Shown here: piece by piece, positions 59,368-64,000 of the stretch
How the letters are laid out: the number at the start of each line of letters is the position of its first letter
How positions within the stretch are numbered: position 1 is the first letter of the stretch
Assembly: GCA_019916065.1 (NCBI GenBank)
Contig: CM034241.1
Span: 4,657,062 to 4,721,061 of the forward strand
Reading direction: 5' to 3'
Length of the DNA stretch: 64,000 bases
DNA from: Vitellaria paradoxa
Lineage: Eukaryota > Streptophyta > Magnoliopsida > Ericales > Sapotaceae
Translations under genes and position numbers: made by a program
The notes under the pieces: model-generated
Database searches by the model: none
What the model saw: the letters and a program-made list of their open reading frames with translations, nothing else
Told to the model about the DNA's origin: nothing

Positions 59368-61406
59368 ATGGATGCCTTCTTCTTCACATATCTATTGCCC
59401 AGAGTAATCTTCATTGCATCACTGTTCCTCATCTTCCAAGCCGAAAAAAACCCAACATCTCAAATCTTCCACCGGGCTCCACTGGTTGGCCAAAAGTCGG
59501 AGAAAGCGTGAAGTTCGAACCTCCCTGTTGGAAGAGAAAATGGCTGTGTTTTGCGGGCCAGCAGGTAAAAATTTATTGTTTTGAAACGATTCAAATCGTA
59601 TAATTGATTTGATTTTAGAATAAAAAATTGATTTGATTTAATATGTTAAATTTTGTGTTTGAAATACATATTAGAATTTAATAATTTATTTGAATTGATT
59701 TAAAAGAAATATTAAATTTAATTATATTAATAAAAAAAAGATAAGATAAAATATGATATATGAAAATAAATTTATTTACTTACTTAAATGTTTTAAGAAA
59801 ATAATGAAATATTATTATATTTTATTTTATTTTTTATAGCGAATTTTAAATGTTATAAAAATTTTAAAATTTAAATTATGAAATAAAATTAAATTCAACT
59901 CATAAAATTTTATTCTGGTTTCAATCATAAAAGTTTGTAAAAAGTCTTCCTACAATTTTATCTGTATAATAAAATAGAACATTTTTTTTTAAATATTTTT
60001 TTCACAAACTAAGATCTAATGGTTATGAATTATTTTTCATTCATTTGACGATTGAGATCATTTTTATATTTTTAACTTCTCGTTTAATTTTTATTTTAAT
60101 GGAATTTATTACCATCTATCTCATAAAATTATATGAGTATTTTAAAATTCACCATATTTCAAAGGTAGAGATGATAGGCAAATCAAAACTACCAACTTAA
60201 ACTTTACTTAATTATGGTTTCTAAGAAATTGAACGTATCATAATTTGAATTTTATTTTATAGTGGTTATCAAAAATTAATTAGAGAGAGAAAGAACAAAA
60301 CAAATGTAGTAACTGATAAAGTCTAAAATTTTAAAAAAATAAAACTCATAAATTATTATAATTTTTTTGATTTGAGCTTTTTATCCTTCTAAAGTTTCAA
60401 ATATATAAGAAATTTAATACTAATTTTACGGAGAGTGCACGAGTTATTCTCGGCTGCAAAAGGCAATAACCCTCGCCCTCAGCCCCAACCCGGCTCCAAG
60501 GGAATGGTGAAGGAGGTAAGTCACCGTATACAGTAGCCTCCTAGATAGGAGGACCAGTGTCTGGTGCCCACAAAGAGCCACCTGTAAGGTGAAACTCCGA
60601 CATTGCAGCTGCCAAGATTTGATCTTGCATCAACGGCTACAATATACTGTTTGAAGACCAACCGTGCTACACCCGCGGGGGCGAGTGCACGGGTTATTCC
60701 TGGTATCTATGCAAATGGTACAAATGATGACGCGGGTAACAAAAGTTCTTGTTCGCGAACGGTAACAACCTTGTCGCTGCATGGCGGCCAGTCTCAATGA
60801 GGAAGGTTCTGGCCTTCCTTTCATTCGTGAAGAATTCACCCAATGACTTAGCAGCGTTGAAGCGCAATTTCATGCACAAAATTCTGAAGCCAGAGGCTCT
60901 GAGTCTGTGCATACCAATCATGGACTCCATGGCGCGAAAGCACATAGGAGAAGAATGGGCTCCTTTCGGAGAAGTCAAGGTTCACCCTTTGTCGAAGAAG
61001 AACACTTTTGATTTGGCGTGTCGATTGTTTATGAGCATTGAAAATCCTGAGGACATTCGAAGGTTGCTTGATCCTTTTAGTCTTGTTGTAAATGGGATGT
61101 TCTCTGTGCCTATTGATTTTCCTGGGACTGCTTTTAATCAGGCTCTCGAAGTGGGGAAAATGGTTTGCGGTGAGCTTTTAAGAATCATTAGGCGGAGGCA
61201 AAAACAACTGTCGGAGGAAAAGGATTTTTATCTCGGATGATACTCGCGGTGGGCGATGAAAACGACAGGTTGACGAGTGAAATGGAAATATCGAATAACA
61301 TAATAGGCTTGCTCGTTGCCAGTTATGACACTACAATCACATCTATTTCGATGGGCTTGAAATACCTTGCCGAGCTTCCCGATTGTGTATAATGGGGTCT
61401 TGAGAG
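59368..61406 (+). pseudogene. CYP716-like P450 pseudogene, copy C (exons 1 and 2 only)
   Basis: Exon 1 (59368-59564) has the same frameshift and about 70-base deletion as copies A and B. Exon 2 (60736-61406) keeps a long open stretch from LAAWRPVSMRKVL through [20 protein letters not shown], longer than in copy B because it lacks B's local duplication and lost base. It shares B's 16-base deletion near 61226. The acceptor that reads GCAG before exon 2 in copy B reads GCGG here, so the splice site is gone too. No exon 3 or 4 follows. A non-functional relic. Confidence 0.9.
60433..60701 (-). mobile_element. tRNA-derived SINE in pseudogene intron 1 (copy C, most complete)
   Basis: Both direct repeats survive: GAGTGCACGAGTTATTC at the left and GAGTGCACGGGTTATTC at 60683. 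On the minus strand the body begins GCCCCCGCGGGTGTAGCACG and carries the pol III-like boxes described for copy A. The element ends about 35 bases before exon 2. Confidence 0.62.
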
Positions 61407-61680
61407 GTAACAATTTTATCTATTTGTTATTTTTTAACCTTTTTGAGTTAATCTATAGTTGCTACCTGTTGCATATCTTTATTTTTCATTTGTAAATATA
61501 TTACTAATACTCATAGTGCTAATTGATAATTGGAGTTTGAAGGGATAATTGGAGTTTAATGGATGGTTTTGGGCCTATCTTAATGCCAAAATTTGGCTCA
61601 AAAGGTGAGACTTTCACTTATACTTATAAAATTAGCCATTGCTCTTCCACAACCGATGTGAAAAACTCCAATAATCTTCC
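61407..61680. repeat. 3' flank of pseudogene C, matches 22967-23219
   Basis: Non-coding, with a short extra duplication of ATAATTGGAGTTTRA near 61528-61558 that is not in copy B. It ends at the solo LTR insertion. Confidence 0.8.
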
Positions 61681-62090
61681 TGTCGTAAAATCGTGCACAC
61701 AATCTTGGATTACACAACGCACAAATCAAAGTATAGAAAAGAGAAGAAGAATAGACAGTAAGATTTACGTGGTTCGACTGTAAAGTCTACGTCCACAGGC
61801 AAGATACAGGAGAAATTTCACTATGATGAAAAGAAAGCAGTTACAACACTGGCCGACTTTTCTCTTGATCACTCTAATAAGAAAACCTCAAAACCCTAAT
61901 ATTTAAATAGGTCCATACCCCCCCGCACCCCCCCGAGGTCAGTGGTGGGCTTCGGGCCCGGGCTTATCGGCCCGTGCCCTCCGCTACCACCACAGACCTC
62001 CAAAAAAATATCCAAACGGGTCGCACCACGAGACTTTCGGATCGGGTTATAATGTCGGGCCCAAAAATAACAATACAAGCCACAACAACA
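61681..62090 (-). mobile_element. Solo LTR of a copia-like element
   Basis: A 410-bp insertion, TGTCGTAAAATCG...CACAACAACA, between two copies of CTTCC (61676-61680 and 62091-62095). Copy B has the empty site at about 23215. On the minus strand it starts TGTTGTTGTGGCTTGTATTG. On the plus strand it contains AGATTTACGTGGTTC, the reverse complement of a motif near the 3' end of the LTRs at 42347 and 46852, which suggests a related but distinct family on the minus strand. No internal genes remain. Confidence 0.85.
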
Positions 62091-62095
62091 CTTCC

Positions 62096-64000
62096 GCTTC
62101 ACATATCAGATCTTGGGTCATTGGGAGCAACCGTCTATTTCTTTTGGTGGATTGATATTAATGGTAAACTTGGACTTTGATATTAGGTGGTCTTGGGCCT
62201 ATCTTAATCGCAAAAACTAACTTTGATATTAGGTGGTCTTGGGCCTATCTTAATCACAAAAACTAACTCAAGAGGCGAGACTTTCCCTTATAATTGGGAT
62301 GTTAATAGGGCAGGTATCATTTTTTCTGTCCCTGTTTAGCAATACTCTTCTCTATCTCCATTTCAAGGATGAAAATTTCATCCATACTCAGCCCTGCTAA
62401 GTAGCAGATTTCTTGTCTCCGTTTCCGTTTACCTACCAAATATAATAACAATTATAAGTTATATATAATATATATAAAATATATATTAAAAAAATATATA
62501 AATGGGTAGGGGGTGGGTTGGAAATTATCTTACTTGTTCTCCTCCCGGTTTGAGTATTAATATCTCCATACCTTATTGAACGGGGCAGCTAAAGTGGGTA
62601 TTGTCATATATTGATAATTTTGGTAGTGTTTGAATGACAAAAAACAATACACAAAATACAAAAAGTTGATGTAAAAAATGATATACAGAGAAACTTGATT
62701 GAAAGAAATTAAAAAAAATTGGTAAAATTTAAAGGATTTTTTTTTTTTTGTGGGTTTAAGGACACTCCAAACTTCACAAATTTTTTTCTAAAGAACACCC
62801 CAAACTCGCCCAAGTGTTTTTCACAAGAGCATTCCAAACTTCACCCCACAATACACAACCTGTATCGAGTACAAGAGATTTTCCAACCCTTACAATAATA
62901 TCTCACTCTCTTAATAATAATACAAATGTTGAACTCTCAAAACTCTTCAAGAGTGAATATGCAAGTTGAAGAGCAAGTGTTTACGGTTTGATGAATAATC
63001 ACAATGATAACTCAATGGATCTTCTTTATTCTCCCGTCATCTTCCAAAGTTGTCATAGATGTTCTCTTATAGGCTTTTCTAATCAACTAGCCTTTGGAGA
63101 ATAAATCCTCTCCTTATCTTCTTTGATTATTTTTTCATTAAAGAATACAACCATTTTGTGTGTAATTTGGATTCTCCATAATATCGTATTCCTAATTATA
63201 TCTTCTAGCAAATCATCCTTTCCTTTCATGCAGCAGAGTTAATCTTTCAAACATATAATATCTTGTACTTCATTTCTTCAAGTTTCCAGAAGCAAGCTCA
63301 CTTCCTTCCATTCTAGTGTTGATTGTCAATCTTGGTTTCTACACCATCTTCCATGATTTCAACTCCACTGTCCAATGTTGATTCTCGATCGTGTTCCGAC
63401 ACCATCTGTGTGTTTTTTGACACCTCTGTCTAGTGTTGATTTTCTATCTTGGTTGTTACACCATTTGCCGTGGTTTCGAGTCTTTTGACATCCCTGTCCA
63501 GTGCTGATTCCCAATCTTGATTCTGACACCTTCTACCATGGTTTCAACGCCTCTGCTGTATAACTTGCAAAACTCATTTATTTCCTTTCCAAACACCAAG
63601 TTAAAGTCATGGTGTCTTTTATATAAACTACAATTATATTCATGAAGATTCTTCACATCATTTATCATCTAAACTTTATTATTTTCAAAACTATTATCAT
63701 AAGTATACTGGAATTCTTATAGCTAAACGGATTCTAATGTGATGCTCTATGGTTGTCTATCATATCCTCATTTTATTTTATTTGTTTTTAATTTTTGTGA
63801 GGGGTTAAATTATACCATTAGAAAGTAGCAGCAAGGACAAAACTCAAGTATGCATGACATACATGAGAAAAAAATGAAAACCTATAAAATCTATTATGGA
63901 AACAACAGAATGCAAGTTCTCTATGATGCCAAGATCTCAATTAAAAGAATTAATCTTCTTGTCCCCTACTAAAAGAGGGTACCCAAGCTTATGAATCTCT
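62096..64000. repeat. Duplicated flank leading to a third importin fragment (window edge)
   Basis: Near copy of 23219-25138, including the tandem pair at about 62180-62270 and the 58-bp array at about 63318-63560. The window ends at AAGCTTATGAATCTCT, which in the other copy lies about 20 bases before the CT microsatellite and importin exon. A further truncated importin gene is therefore expected just outside. Confidence 0.85.

Noticed and set aside
52929..61406. A possible biosynthetic gene cluster with partner enzymes for the P450
   Set aside because: No oxidosqualene cyclase, glycosyltransferase or acyltransferase is present in the window. Only P450 copies and housekeeping gene fragments are seen.

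Overview
The window is AT-rich, intron-containing plant nuclear DNA, almost certainly from an angiosperm. It is dominated by transposons and by a tandem segmental duplication. The host genes are plant-specific in type: CYP716-like cytochrome P450s, an importin-alpha of the Arabidopsis IMPA-9 type, and a PAP2-family lipid phosphatase of the LPP-gamma type. From memory, the last two are neighbours in Arabidopsis (At5g03070/At5g03080), so their adjacency here looks like conserved microsynteny. I cannot name the species from the sequence.

Layout. Positions 1-4217 (copy A), 18018-22246 (copy B) and 56479-60682 (copy C) are three copies of one block that carries a decayed P450. The block 6016-18017 (X) is repeated at 47651-56478 (X') and carries the better-preserved P450. 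B plus its right flank (to about 25138) is repeated to the end of the window. One repeat unit therefore reads: X, P450 gene, P450 pseudogene, 5'-truncated importin-alpha, LPP-gamma. Its period is about 41.6 kb. The window holds the tail of one unit, one whole unit, and the start of a third. Between copy A and X the importin and LPP genes are missing, and a CACTA transposon sits exactly at that junction.

Genes. Only one host gene looks intact: the CYP716-like P450 at 52929-55860 (four exons, 475 codons plus stop, all P450 motifs present). Its sister at 14117-17393 has a one-base deletion and a tRNA-derived SINE in exon 2. Three older P450 pseudogenes (2909-, 20923-, 59368-) share an exon 1 deletion that predates the duplications. 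The importin-alpha (25158-37120) has eight clean ARM-repeat exons, but lacks its 5' exons and importin-beta-binding domain and has a frameshift near the C-terminus. The LPP-gamma gene (41023-47549) has a substitution, a frameshift, a Copia retrotransposon in its third catalytic motif, and a nonsense codon.

Mobile elements. There is a non-autonomous CACTA element, a degenerate RTE-type LINE, a Ty1/copia element with 5-bp target duplication, a solo LTR, hAT-, MULE- and Harbinger-like non-autonomous elements, and several SINEs. Many are present in only one of two duplicated copies, so the other copy serves as the empty-site control. No RNA gene, CRISPR array or operon was found. The window reads as birth-and-death evolution of a P450 cluster, in which hitch-hiking housekeeping genes are duplicated already truncated and then decay.
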